From Betaproteobacteria bacterium (GTDB lineage: Bacteria > Pseudomonadota > Gammaproteobacteria > Burkholderiales > JACQAP01), in contig JACQAP010000031.1 in assembly GCA_016194905.1 (NCBI GenBank), forward strand, positions 62,001 through 126,000: DNA of 64,000 bases. Reading direction: 5' to 3'. The notes below the pieces were generated by a model. It had not been told where the DNA came from, searched no databases, and worked only from the letters and a program-made list of their open reading frames with translations. Positions 33,947 through 42,229 of this stretch are shown in pieces. How positions within the stretch are numbered: position 1 is the first letter of the stretch; each line of letters opens with the position of its first letter. A program made the position numbers and the translations under genes.

Positions 33947-34337
33947 GCTTCGCGAGCGAGCGAATGAAATTGAGCAGGTCCCAGATTTCGTTTTCGCTCA
34001 GCGTAGCTTTGAAAGCGGGCATCATCTTCACGCCGTTGATGATCCGGTAGGCGACCACGCCATCCGGAAATACCGGCGGCGGCGCAAGCCTGCTCAGATC
34101 GTCGGGTCGTTGCGGCAGAGCCGCGGCCGCTACGCCATCGCCCCGTCCTTCGGCGCCGTGACACACGGCGCAATCCTTCACGAAAAGCTGCCGCCCCCTG
34201 GCAATCGACTCCGCCGACCGTGGGATCGGGTTGCGCAGGAAGGCAGATCTCAGCAGATCGGCGTAGTAAACGCCCGATCCGATGCACACGACGGCCGCCA
34301 CGGCGAGCAGCCATTGGATTTTCAGTCGGTTCTGCAT
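33942..34337 (-). CDS. Small membrane-anchored c-type cytochrome
   Basis: A 131-residue monoheme cytochrome starting MQNRLKIQ at 34337 (the open frame extends upstream without support). An uncleaved hydrophobic segment (WLLAVAAVVCIGSGVYYA) anchors it. The heme motif CAVCHG at about 57 binds covalently, and the Met in NGVKMMPAF is the probable sixth ligand. The SENEIWDLLNFIRSL C-terminal helix is typical of the cbb3/alcohol-dehydrogenase type cytochrome c family. No partner oxidase is adjacent. Confidence 0.88.
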   Translation of the reverse strand: MQNRLKIQWLLAVAAVVCIGSGVYYADLLRSAFLRNPIPRSAESIARGRQLFVKDCAVCHGAEGRGDGVAAAALPQRPDDLSRLAPPPVFPDGVVAYRIINGVKMMPAFKATLSENEIWDLLNFIRSLAKR

Positions 34338-34508
34338 GTCGGCGGTCTGGAATACAGGCGGATGAAAATTATCACACGGCTGCGGCAGCGACAACGGGAA
34401 TCCGGAACCATTGTTCACGGTCCGCGGAGCCCCCGGGGGAACTTTGCCCGGCGAGCGGGCATCGCAGAAGATGCGCATCGACGCAATCAACGGTACCGAT
34501 CAAGCGAC

Positions 34509-34598
34509 ATGACCGGCGCTTTTGAGAGATTATATCGGACCCCGCCGATCATCCTGACCGGACTCGGCGGCGCACTTGGCGCCATTTTGGGAGGATAA
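34509..34598 (+). CDS. Putative 29-residue hydrophobic small protein
   Basis: MTGAFERLYRTPP followed by a Gly-rich hydrophobic stretch IILTGLGGALGAILGG. The stop TAA is 1 nt before the TTG start of the protease gene, and the coding end contains that gene's ribosome-binding site, so translational coupling is possible. The ribosome-binding site of the small ORF itself is weak. It may instead be a remnant of a larger gene. Confidence 0.3.
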   Translation: MTGAFERLYRTPPIILTGLGGALGAILGG

Positions 34599-34599
34599 C

Positions 34600-35343
34600 T
34601 TGATCGAGTCGCTGTTGCTGGCCGTAACGCGCGTCACAACCGTACTGAACAAGAAAGAGAAAACCAATGCCACCGGTTTCTTTTTCGAACGCGATGCTCG
34701 GTTGTACCTGGTGACCGCCCGGCATGTGCTGAAGGACGAGGCCGGCGATCATCATCCGGACAGTCTTCTGATCGAGCTGCATGTGGACCCCGACAACGCC
34801 GTCCAGGTCAAGCGGTTCATGATTCCGCTGTTCAGGGACGGAAAATCGGTGTGGCGCGAGGGCATCGATTCGGCAGGCGAAGTCGATGTCGCGGTCGTGG
34901 AGCTGGACCGTCCGGCGCTTCCCGCGACACTTTCACTGAAGGCGTTTACCCCCGATCACCTGGTCAGACAGCTCGACGAGATCGAGGTGGGGACGTCGGT
35001 CCTCATTGTCGGCTTTCCGCTTGGATTCCAGGACACGCTGCATCACCTGCCCGTGGCACGACAGGCGATCATCGCGACCTCGTTCGGCCTGCGCTTCCAG
35101 GGCGAGGGATATTTCCTGACGGATGCGCGAATGCATCGAGGCGCGAGCGGGGCGCCGGTCGTCGCCCGGGCGGCGTCGCGGCATTCCGGCCGTGGAGACC
35201 TGTCGTGGCTGCTGCTCGGGGTTCACACGTCGCGGATGGACGTGAACAACCGCGATGTCACGGAAGACGAACGGCTGAACCTGAATTGCGCCTGGTACGC
35301 CGACATCATCATGAAGTTGACGGAGGCCCCTCCGGGCGGCTGA
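34600..35343 (+). CDS. Trypsin-like serine peptidase domain protein
   Basis: A 247-residue cytoplasmic-looking protein (no signal peptide). TTG 34600 is preferred because GGGAGGA precedes it. The chymotrypsin-fold triad is visible: His in LVTARHVLKDE, Asp in EVDVAVVELDRP and Ser in MHRGASGAPVVAR, where GASGAP replaces the usual GNSGGP. Between them lies VLIVGFPLGFQD. The C-terminal LLLGVHTS strand completes the fold. It belongs to the broad trypsin-like peptidase group found in stress and defence contexts; no partner nuclease or STAND protein is nearby. Confidence 0.75.
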   Translation: MIESLLLAVTRVTTVLNKKEKTNATGFFFERDARLYLVTARHVLKDEAGDHHPDSLLIELHVDPDNAVQVKRFMIPLFRDGKSVWREGIDSAGEVDVAVVELDRPALPATLSLKAFTPDHLVRQLDEIEVGTSVLIVGFPLGFQDTLHHLPVARQAIIATSFGLRFQGEGYFLTDARMHRGASGAPVVARAASRHSGRGDLSWLLLGVHTSRMDVNNRDVTEDERLNLNCAWYADIIMKLTEAPPGG

Positions 35344-35400
35344 TTCCCAGCCAGAGCAATGCTTCCGACTTGTTCGGGAAGAGGAGTGCAAGAAAAAAAG

Positions 35401-36234
35401 ATGAAGATCCTTACGCTGCCGTCCGGGGAAAAACTCCCGGCGCTCGGCCAGGGCACCTGGTACATGGGCGAAAAACGCGAGACCCGCGCGGAAGAGATTT
35501 CCACGCTGCAGCTCGGTCTCGATCTCGGCTTCAAACTGATCGATACGGCCGAGATGTACGGCGAAGGCAAAGCCGAAGAACTGGTCGGCGAGGCGATAGC
35601 CGGCCGGCGCGACCAGGCTTTCCTCGTCAGCAAGGTCTACCCGCACAACGCCTCGCGCAAAGGCACCATCGCCGCATGCGAACGCAGTCTCACACGCATG
35701 CGCACCAACCGTATCGATCTCTATCTGCTCCACTGGCGCGGAAACATCCCTTTCAGCGAAACCATCGAAGGCTTCATGGCCCTGCAAAAAGCCGGCAAGA
35801 TCCGTTATTACGGCGTCAGCAACATGGATCTCGACGACATGCAGGAATTATTCTCGTTACCCGGCGGCGAAGCCGTAGCCACGAACCAGCTGCTCTACAA
35901 CCTAACACGGCGCGGCATCGAGTGGGATTTGCTGCCGTGGCTTCGCGAGAAACGCATCCCGGTCATGGCGTATTCGCCGATAGAACAGTCGCGACTGCTG
36001 AGCAATCCGAAGCTCACCGATTTCAGCAAACGCCACGGCATGACCCCGGTGCAGGCAGCCCTCGCCTGGTTGATGGCGAAAGGCGACATTATCGCGATTC
36101 CGAAAACCGGCCGCCGCGAGCGCGTGAAGGAAAACCTCGGCGCGCTGGATCACGATCTGTCCGTTGAACAACTTGCCGAACTCGATCGGTTGTTTCCGCC
36201 GCCGAAAGCGCCAGTACCGTTAGAGATGCTCTAA
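35401..36234 (+). CDS. Aldo/keto reductase
   Basis: A 277-residue NADPH-dependent carbonyl reductase of the AKR TIM-barrel family. The start MKILTLPSGEKLPALGQGTW is at 35401. The catalytic tetrad region is intact: IDTAEMYGEG (Asp, Tyr), LVSKVYP (Lys) and YLLHWRG (His). The cofactor region is IAIPKTGRRERVKENL. GAGGAG lies about 14 nt upstream. It is transcribed with or shortly after the protease gene (57 bp gap), but a functional link is not evident. Confidence 0.93.
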   Translation: MKILTLPSGEKLPALGQGTWYMGEKRETRAEEISTLQLGLDLGFKLIDTAEMYGEGKAEELVGEAIAGRRDQAFLVSKVYPHNASRKGTIAACERSLTRMRTNRIDLYLLHWRGNIPFSETIEGFMALQKAGKIRYYGVSNMDLDDMQELFSLPGGEAVATNQLLYNLTRRGIEWDLLPWLREKRIPVMAYSPIEQSRLLSNPKLTDFSKRHGMTPVQAALAWLMAKGDIIAIPKTGRRERVKENLGALDHDLSVEQLAELDRLFPPPKAPVPLEML

Positions 36235-36291
36235 CGGAACTTTGCGAGCCGTCGGCTAGTCTCTCGTCATAGCCCATCTGCGAAGTCGACC

Positions 36292-37068
36292 ATGCGCAAA
36301 CTTCTGCTTCTTTCCGCCGGCATCGCCACTTGCCTCGCTTCCCAGGCCTCTGCGCAGACGGCCGACGACGAAAAATATATCGGCATCGGTGTACGCGTCC
36401 GGCCGGCCTATGAAGGGGCGGACAGCAGTCGCGGGGAACTCATTCCCTATCTTCGGCTGTACGGCGATCATCTGTTCGCGCGCACTACCCAGGGCATGCT
36501 TGAAGGCGGATGGCGCACCGGGCCATATGGCGCGTGGGTGTTCGGTGCGCAAGTGGCGTACGAGGATGGGCGTGTCACCGATGATTCCGCTTTTCTGAAA
36601 GACCATCGCTTCGACGATCTCGATCCCGGTGCGTCGGTCGGCGTGCACGCCGAAGCCGACTGGAAGATCGGTGCAGTGCCGCTGAATGCGCTCGTTCGCT
36701 ACCGGCAGAGCATCGACTCGGATCAGGGTGCACAGGCGGACCTGCGCGTGACCGCCGGCATTTTCTCGCGCTGGGGTGTCGAAGCCGGCGTGTTCTGCCA
36801 GCTCACCTGGGCCAACGGCAAATCCACGCAGAGTTACTTCGGCATCACGCCGCAGCAATCGACCGTCACCGGCCTGCCGGCATACAACGCGGGTTCCGGT
36901 CTGCGCTACATGCAACTCGGGTTGCTCGGCTCGGTGAACCTGTCCGAGCATTGGCTGATTCCCTGGGGTGCCAGCGTGCGGCGGCTGCAGGGCGACGCCG
37001 GCGATTCGCCGATCGTGCAGGATCGCGCCAACTGGGCCATCAACGCCGGCATTGCCTATCGTTTCTGA
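36292..37068 (+). CDS. MipA/OmpV-family outer-membrane protein
   Basis: A 258-residue beta-barrel with a signal peptide (KLLLLSAGIATCLASQASA). The MipA/OmpV family is indicated by YIGIGVRVRPAYEGADSSRG at the barrel start and the late TGLPAYNAGSGLRYMQLG with SEHWLIPWGASVRRLQGDA. It ends in the aromatic-terminated strand NAGIAYRF. MipA proteins scaffold murein enzymes or act as outer-membrane channels in other bacteria. The role here is open. Confidence 0.9.
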   Translation: MRKLLLLSAGIATCLASQASAQTADDEKYIGIGVRVRPAYEGADSSRGELIPYLRLYGDHLFARTTQGMLEGGWRTGPYGAWVFGAQVAYEDGRVTDDSAFLKDHRFDDLDPGASVGVHAEADWKIGAVPLNALVRYRQSIDSDQGAQADLRVTAGIFSRWGVEAGVFCQLTWANGKSTQSYFGITPQQSTVTGLPAYNAGSGLRYMQLGLLGSVNLSEHWLIPWGASVRRLQGDAGDSPIVQDRANWAINAGIAYRF

Positions 37069-37181
37069 ACGGGAAATCCAGCCCTGCATTTCATAATCGG
37101 TGATCGCAATCCTTGCCGCAGCCAGCCGGCTGTGGCCAAATCGCGTTTGTCCTCCGACCCTACCTACCCTCCATCGGGATC

Positions 37182-37697
37182 ATGGCCGCGAACTGGAGCC
37201 AGGAACTGCACCGCCTGCTCAAGCAGCAGAATATCCACCAAGTCAGTTTCGTACCTGATGCCGGCCATACGGCGCTCATCAAACTGTGCGAAGCGGACAA
37301 CGAGTTGCGCGCAGTCCGGCTTACCACCGAAGAAGAAGGCATAGCACTCGCGGTCGGTGCGTGGCTCGGCGGCGACAAAAGCGTGTTGCTGATGCAGTCG
37401 AGCGGCGTGGGCAATTGCATCAACATGCTGTCGATGCTGTCCGTGTGCCAGATACCGCTGACGATGCTGGTGACCATGCGTGGCGACTGGGCGGAATTCA
37501 ACCCCTGGCAGGTGCCCATGGGACAGGCCACCCAGCCGGTGCTCGAAGAAATGGGCGTGCTGGTGAATCGCGCCGATCGGGAAGAAGACATCGTGCCGCT
37601 CGCGGAAGGCGCGCTGCGCATCGCCTACAACACGTTGCGCCCGACCGCCGTGCTGATAGGACAACGGCTGCTGGGCGCAAAAACCTTCGATAACTGA
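37182..37697 (+). CDS. TPP-dependent decarboxylase alpha subunit (sulfopyruvate/phosphonopyruvate decarboxylase-like)
   Basis: A 171-residue protein holding the pyrimidine-binding half of a ThDP enzyme: VSFVPDAGHTALIKL, the activating Glu in RLTTEEEGIALAVGAWLGG, then LLMQSSGVGNCINML and LVTMRGDWAEFNPWQ. The length and layout match the ComD-type alpha subunit. The beta subunit follows 19 nt downstream. The frame is open further upstream, to 37113. The substrate is an alpha-keto acid; no phosphonate or coenzyme M pathway genes are nearby. Confidence 0.85.
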   Translation: MAANWSQELHRLLKQQNIHQVSFVPDAGHTALIKLCEADNELRAVRLTTEEEGIALAVGAWLGGDKSVLLMQSSGVGNCINMLSMLSVCQIPLTMLVTMRGDWAEFNPWQVPMGQATQPVLEEMGVLVNRADREEDIVPLAEGALRIAYNTLRPTAVLIGQRLLGAKTFDN

Positions 37698-37716
37698 TCA
37701 CTGTCGACTACGGATC

Positions 37717-38334
37717 ATGCCCGCAACCGGATCATCGGACAAGGCACCGAAGCTGGAACGACGTACCGTCGTGAGGACGCTGCTCGCCGATCGCGGCGAC
37801 TTGCTGGTCGTCGCGGGACTGGGCGCGCCGGCATGGGACGCGACCGATGCAGGCGATCATCCACTGACATTTCCGCTGTGGGGCGGCATGGGTGGCGCCG
37901 CGGCAATCGGACTTGGACTGGCTCTGGCACAGCCGGATCGGCGCGTTCTCGTGCTCACGGGAGACGGGGAATTGCTGATGGGAATGGGATCGCTGGCCAC
38001 CGTCGGCGTGCGACGCCCGCGCAATCTTGCGGTCGTCGTGCTCGACAACGAACGCTATGGCGAAACCGGCATGCAGCCCACGCATACGGCGTTCGGCGTC
38101 GATCTCGCCGCCGCCGCGAAGGCCTGTGGTTTCCCGTCGTCGGCGATGATTACCACGATGGATCAGATTGCCGCGTTACGCGAAGACATCCATCGCGCTC
38201 AAGGCCCGCTGTTCGCACAGATCAAGATCGCCGCCGACAAGCTTCCGCTGGTATTGCCGCCGCGCGACGGCACTCATCTCAAGAACCGGTTTCGCGAAGC
38301 CTTGCTCGGACCGAAAGCGCATGTGCAGCGCTAG
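37717..38334 (+). CDS. TPP-dependent decarboxylase beta subunit
   Basis: A 205-residue TPP-binding half. The ThDP/Mg motif is LTGDGELLMGMGSLATVG with VVVLDNERYGETG, and WGGMGGAAAIGLGLALAQP precedes it. The AGLGAPAWDAT segment is typical of ComE/sulfopyruvate-type subunits. Together with the upstream alpha subunit it forms a split two-gene decarboxylase. It ends about 190 bp before a small convergent gene. Confidence 0.85.
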   Translation: MPATGSSDKAPKLERRTVVRTLLADRGDLLVVAGLGAPAWDATDAGDHPLTFPLWGGMGGAAAIGLGLALAQPDRRVLVLTGDGELLMGMGSLATVGVRRPRNLAVVVLDNERYGETGMQPTHTAFGVDLAAAAKACGFPSSAMITTMDQIAALREDIHRAQGPLFAQIKIAADKLPLVLPPRDGTHLKNRFREALLGPKAHVQR

Positions 38335-38525
38335 GCCGATCCTGGGTCAACGCCGCCGCGTTGTCTTGTGCGAACGATTGTGGGGCGCGCGCAGGACCGC
38401 ACGATTTACGGCCCCTGCGACAGACCTGACAAAACGCGAACCGCGATCGGTATCCGTGTAGCGGCTCGCCCAGATTCTTGGCCAGCCCGCGAGCGCGCAC
38501 CGACGACGCCTTTCCAAACCTGAAT

Positions 38526-38834
38526 TCAAAGCCGATTCATCTTCGCGCTTACGGCATCACGCGGCTCATCATTGCCTTTCTGCGCGGCCCGGATGATCTC
38601 GTCGACCAGATCCGGCAACAGCGCAACGCAACTCGTGTAAGGCTCTTTCGGAAACCCGGCTACGGCATATGCGATCTTTTCGCAGATCAGCCTGCCTTCG
38701 GGCCACGTCGTCTGCATGATGAATACGCCGGCCGAATCCTGCGACACCGACGTAAGGTGAAATACCGGCCGTTCGACGCCGGCGCGTTGCGCGATCGTTC
38801 TGATCGCGTTTTTCAGAAATTCCTGCTTGTTCAT
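38526..38834 (-). CDS. Small hypothetical protein
   Basis: A 102-residue soluble protein beginning MNKQEFLKNAIRTIAQRAGV, with a beta region (VFHLTSVSQDSAGVFIMQT, RLICEKIAYAVAGFPKEP) and a C-terminal helix (LLPDLVDEIIRAAQKG). GGAG lies before ATG 38834. Composition matches neighbouring genes. No family recognised. Confidence 0.6.
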   Translation of the reverse strand: MNKQEFLKNAIRTIAQRAGVERPVFHLTSVSQDSAGVFIMQTTWPEGRLICEKIAYAVAGFPKEPYTSCVALLPDLVDEIIRAAQKGNDEPRDAVSAKMNRL

Positions 38835-38953
38835 TCTGTCCTCCGATTTGCCGGTGTGACAGGACGAACGTTAGCTAAGTTCCAAGACAGTATTGCGACA
38901 CCAACGGCTGTCGCTTGAGGACGACGCCGGCGTGCGCGTAACGGGGGAACCGC

Positions 38954-39217
38954 TTAGCCGCCGCTGAGCGCGGCGACGATCATCACTTCGTCTCCGGAAC
39001 CAAGGGCCCGGTCAAGTCGCTCGGCCATTTCGCCGTTGACGAAAAAGCGGATGTGCTTGCGGATGCGGTCCTGCTCGTCCACGATGCGGTGACGCAGGCC
39101 GGGGTAGCGCGCTTCCAGCATTTCCAGCAGCCTGGCCAGCGATTCGCCTTCGGCTTCGACTTGCCGCTGACCGCCAGTATAGGAAAAAAGCGGGCTTGGA
39201 ATCAGGACGCGGATCAA
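38954..39217 (-). CDS. MoaD/ThiS-like sulfur-carrier protein
   Basis: An 87-residue ubiquitin-fold protein from a TTG at 39217 that overlaps the stop of the BNR gene. It reads RVLIPSPLFSYTGGQ, LARLLEMLEARYPGL, HIRFFVNGEMAERLD and GDEVMIVAALSGG. The C-terminal Gly-Gly is the activation site of MoaD/ThiS carriers. It is translationally coupled to the BNR-repeat gene, with no MoaE, ThiG or E1-like activator nearby, so the sulfur acceptor is unknown. Confidence 0.85.
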   Translation of the reverse strand: MIRVLIPSPLFSYTGGQRQVEAEGESLARLLEMLEARYPGLRHRIVDEQDRIRKHIRFFVNGEMAERLDRALGSGDEVMIVAALSGG

Positions 39218-40329
39218 GCGACGGTAACCGAGTAGATGTGCGGCAGGTGCTCCGCGACGCGCAACCAGCTTTCTCCCTCGTCGGCGCTGGCCCAGATCTC
39301 TCCGCTCGTTGTGCCGAAATAGATTCCGGCCGGATCGGCCCGATCGGCACACATTGCCTGCCGCTTCACCGTCCACCATGCATGCTGCTTCGGCATCCCG
39401 TTGTCGAGGCGCTGCCAGGAAGCGCCGCCGTCGCGCGTGCGGAAAACCGCGGGACGACCATCCGGGCTGGTACGCGGCCAGACTTCGGTGCCGTCCATCG
39501 GGAATACCAAGACGCAGTCCGGATCGCGCGGATGCAGGACGATCGGAAAGCCGATGTCGCCGACCTCCTTCGGCATGTTCAGACCAATTCTTTTCCACTC
39601 CGTGCCCGGGCGATCCAGACGATAGATGCCGCAATGGTTTTGCTGATAGAGCCGTTGCGGATTGCGCGGGTGCAGCGCAAACGTGTGCGGGTCGTGGCCG
39701 TATTCGACATTCGGATCCGGCAGGAAATCCGCCGCGACGCCCTTGTTCAGCGGACGCCACGCGTCTCCCCCATCCATGCTCTCGAAAACACCGCCTATCG
39801 ATATCCCGATATAGAGGTGCCGCGCATCAGTGGGGTCGACACAGATCGAATGCACCTGCGCGCCATCCGGCCCCGGGACGATGGCGTGTTTTATCTGCAG
39901 AACCAGGCCGTCGTTGAACCCGGAGATTTCCTGCCAGGTGACGCCGCCGTCGACAGACCGGAACAGGCCCGGCGGCGAAGTCCCCGCATACCAGACGCCG
40001 GGTTCGGAAGCATGCGCGGGCGAAAGCCAGAACACGCTTTCCACCGCGCGCCCTTCTTCTCCGCTCGGGGCCTTTCTGAACGAGGGGGGTTGCTTCGCCT
40101 CGGTCCAGGTTTTGCCGCCGTCCTGCGAACGAAACACCGTCGGTCCGAGATGGCCGGTCTTCGCGGCCATCAGCAGCGTGCGCCCGTCGCGCGGATCCGC
40201 CATCAGGTGATTGACGATGTTGCCGAGGAAATGCGGGCCTTCGAGATGCCACTTCGTTCGCGCCACATTCGCGCGGAAAATGAATGCGCCTTTGCGCGTT
40301 CCAACCAGCAGCGTAACCGGGTCAGCCAT
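39214..40329 (-). CDS. WD40/YVTN/BNR-like repeat protein (sialidase-fold glycosyl-hydrolase-like)
   Basis: A 371-residue protein without a signal peptide. It holds several beta-propeller repeats with Asp-box-like SxDGGxTW sequences: RSQDGGKTWTEA, RSVDGGVTWQEI, ESMDGGDAWRPL, RTRDGGASWQRL and ASADEGESWLRV. This is the Asp-box propeller seen in exo-alpha-sialidases and photosystem assembly proteins; the catalytic Arg triad of sialidases is not evident. GGAGG precedes ATG 40329. The coupled MoaD/ThiS-like gene downstream is the main clue to function. Confidence 0.88.
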   Translation of the reverse strand: MADPVTLLVGTRKGAFIFRANVARTKWHLEGPHFLGNIVNHLMADPRDGRTLLMAAKTGHLGPTVFRSQDGGKTWTEAKQPPSFRKAPSGEEGRAVESVFWLSPAHASEPGVWYAGTSPPGLFRSVDGGVTWQEISGFNDGLVLQIKHAIVPGPDGAQVHSICVDPTDARHLYIGISIGGVFESMDGGDAWRPLNKGVAADFLPDPNVEYGHDPHTFALHPRNPQRLYQQNHCGIYRLDRPGTEWKRIGLNMPKEVGDIGFPIVLHPRDPDCVLVFPMDGTEVWPRTSPDGRPAVFRTRDGGASWQRLDNGMPKQHAWWTVKRQAMCADRADPAGIYFGTTSGEIWASADEGESWLRVAEHLPHIYSVTVA

Positions 40330-40369
40330 GTTCTTTACCTCCTCCCTGACTGTGGCTTCCGATTTCCGA

Positions 40370-41110
40370 TCATCCCTGTATCAGAACGATGTTCCAGATG
40401 ACGAGTGTTGAATCTGGCTCTTCGTTCGCCGTCGGCGGCAGGACCTGGGCGATCAGACTGTTCTTCGCCCAGGATTGTTGCAGCAGCGGATCCTTCTGGT
40501 TCAGCGGCTCATCCGGGAAGTACATTTGCGTGATCAGCCGGTTGACCTTGCCGGTTACGTCGTAGTGGATGTGCGGCGGCCTCCAGTAGTCGGCCACGAC
40601 CGGATAAGCGCCGGGCTTGACCGTTCTGTAGCGATAGCGTCCTTCGGAGTCGGTGATCACGTTCGCGTAACCATCGAAGTTCGGATCGAGCGCTGCAGGA
40701 TTGCGATCGTGCGGATGCGTGTAGCGGCCGGCGCCGTTGGCTTGCCAAATCTCCAGTTTCACGCCCGGACACGGCTCGCCGCGCAAGCTCAATACCCTTC
40801 CGGTGACGTAGATCACCTGCCCTTGCGCCTGTCCCGCCCGGCCCTTGAGCCGCGTGAGATCGGCGCCGCCATCGGCGGGTTTTTGCACCGGATAAAACGG
40901 ACCGAGAATCTGATCGGGCGTGGGCATCGGTCCATTCGGATCGAATCCCGGGCTGTCCTTCTCGGCCGCAAGCAAGGGCGTGGCGAGACCGACCGCTCCC
41001 ATCGCCAGGGACATTTTCAATACTTCGCGCCGTGAAACCCTGTGTTCCGGACAGGTGGGCAGCATCGCGAACGGCATTGTCGGAATGAGCACTCGCCTTC
41101 CTTCGGTCAT
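40370..41110 (-). CDS. Exported intradiol ring-cleavage dioxygenase
   Basis: A 246-residue protein (GGAG before ATG 41110; a further ATG at 41116). A twin-arginine-like signal (VSRREVLKMSLAMGAVGLA) precedes the domain, so it may act in the periplasm. The intradiol dioxygenase core has PVQKP, VTGRVLSLRGEPCPGVKLEI, GRYTHPHD and a Tyr-rich YRYRTVKPGAYPV with the metal-binding His pair in RPPHIHYDV. This matches the protocatechuate 3,4-dioxygenase beta-type family with non-heme Fe(III). The substrate, a catechol, is unproven. Confidence 0.88.
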   Translation of the reverse strand: MTEGRRVLIPTMPFAMLPTCPEHRVSRREVLKMSLAMGAVGLATPLLAAEKDSPGFDPNGPMPTPDQILGPFYPVQKPADGGADLTRLKGRAGQAQGQVIYVTGRVLSLRGEPCPGVKLEIWQANGAGRYTHPHDRNPAALDPNFDGYANVITDSEGRYRYRTVKPGAYPVVADYWRPPHIHYDVTGKVNRLITQMYFPDEPLNQKDPLLQQSWAKNSLIAQVLPPTANEEPDSTLVIWNIVLIQG

Positions 41111-41169
41111 GACCATTTCTCCTCAAGCCGGGCTATGGGACTTCATTACTTCATCACGCCGTTACGGTT

Positions 41170-42087
41170 TTACTCAAAACTGAATCCCGGCGTGCGCGTG
41201 TAATGATGCAGGCCTTCGTCCTGGACGACGAAGGAGCGCATGCGCTGGGTGCCGCGGCCGTGATGGGAGTGCAGCAGCGTGGCCGGCGTGATCTGCGCCG
41301 CGCCGGTGGACCAGTCCACGCGCTTGCCGTCGATCATCGAGTGAATGCCTTCTCCCTGGATCGCCAGCGTCACGGCGGCGCCGTTGTGGCGATGCGGGCG
41401 TTGATCGCAACCCGGCGCCAGCGTATTGATGGCGGTGTTGATGGTGGGGATGGTGTTGGAGCTCGGCTCCAGCGCAGCGGTGGAAAATTGCACCGAGTCA
41501 CCCGTGGTATTTGCGCTCGCAAGACGGCACCAGACTTCCTGGAAGCGGCGCTCGATTTCCGCGGCGGGCCAGTGCGTGGTCTCGACCACCGCTTGTCCCG
41601 GCAGCGGCGCACGCAGCCGCTCGAAGGCCAGCAGCGGCTCGTTGGTTACCGCGAACAGCAGACAGTTTCCGCCGCCTGCGCGATGCAAAGTTTCCCCGCC
41701 TCCCGGGAAACAGAATACGTCGCCACTCGTCCAGTCGATGACGTCATTGCCGTTGCGGCTTTCTCCGCTGCCCGACATGACGTAGTAAATTTCACCCGAC
41801 GCGGCAAAGGCCGTGCGCAATTGCTCCGTGGCGCGGATCTTCACATAGCGGCACAGCAGCGTCGGCGTGGTAGCGGGATATTTCGTGCAAAGGTCGGCGG
41901 AGATGTCCAGCGCGATCAGCCCGGTCGGCGACCCGGCATCGATAGCGCGATCGCGCTCGGCGAGAAACTGGTGAATCGGCACCGCGGGCCAGGAGAAGGC
42001 GAAGCCGTTTTCGTTGGTGAGGTAACGGGCGCGGCGGGCGTAAGGCGTTTCCCGATCGACTTCGGCGCGAACGGCACTGGCGGTCAT
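41170..42087 (-). CDS. Gentisate 1,2-dioxygenase-like bicupin
   Basis: A 305-residue protein; ATG 42087 has GGGGAGAG upstream, better than 42102. Two cupin domains are seen: the first near GEIYYVMSGSGESR...GDVFCFPGG, the second with the metal-binding RPHRHNGAAVTLAIQGEG and TPATLLHSHHG. This resembles gentisate/1-hydroxy-2-naphthoate ring-opening dioxygenases, though it is somewhat short. It lies 53 bp upstream of the intradiol dioxygenase gene on the same strand, supporting aromatic catabolism. Confidence 0.8.
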   Translation of the reverse strand: MTASAVRAEVDRETPYARRARYLTNENGFAFSWPAVPIHQFLAERDRAIDAGSPTGLIALDISADLCTKYPATTPTLLCRYVKIRATEQLRTAFAASGEIYYVMSGSGESRNGNDVIDWTSGDVFCFPGGGETLHRAGGGNCLLFAVTNEPLLAFERLRAPLPGQAVVETTHWPAAEIERRFQEVWCRLASANTTGDSVQFSTAALEPSSNTIPTINTAINTLAPGCDQRPHRHNGAAVTLAIQGEGIHSMIDGKRVDWSTGAAQITPATLLHSHHGRGTQRMRSFVVQDEGLHHYTRTPGFSFE

Positions 42088-42229
42088 GATGGCTCTCCCC
42101 ATGTTTTGCCGCCTAATATACTGCTAACAGCACAACCGCGTCCGTCGCCGATTCCCTGCGTTGGAACTCAGGGTTCTCTTTTCGGGCCAAAGCTACTTTG
42201 AGCGATTATTCCTTACTTGACTTTCTCTT

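Noticed and set aside
20525-38334. Phosphonate biosynthesis (PEP mutase plus phosphonopyruvate decarboxylase)
   Set aside because: The superfamily lyase has a KKCGH motif typical of lyases/decarboxylases, not PEP mutase, and lies 16 kb from the split TPP decarboxylase with nothing linking them.
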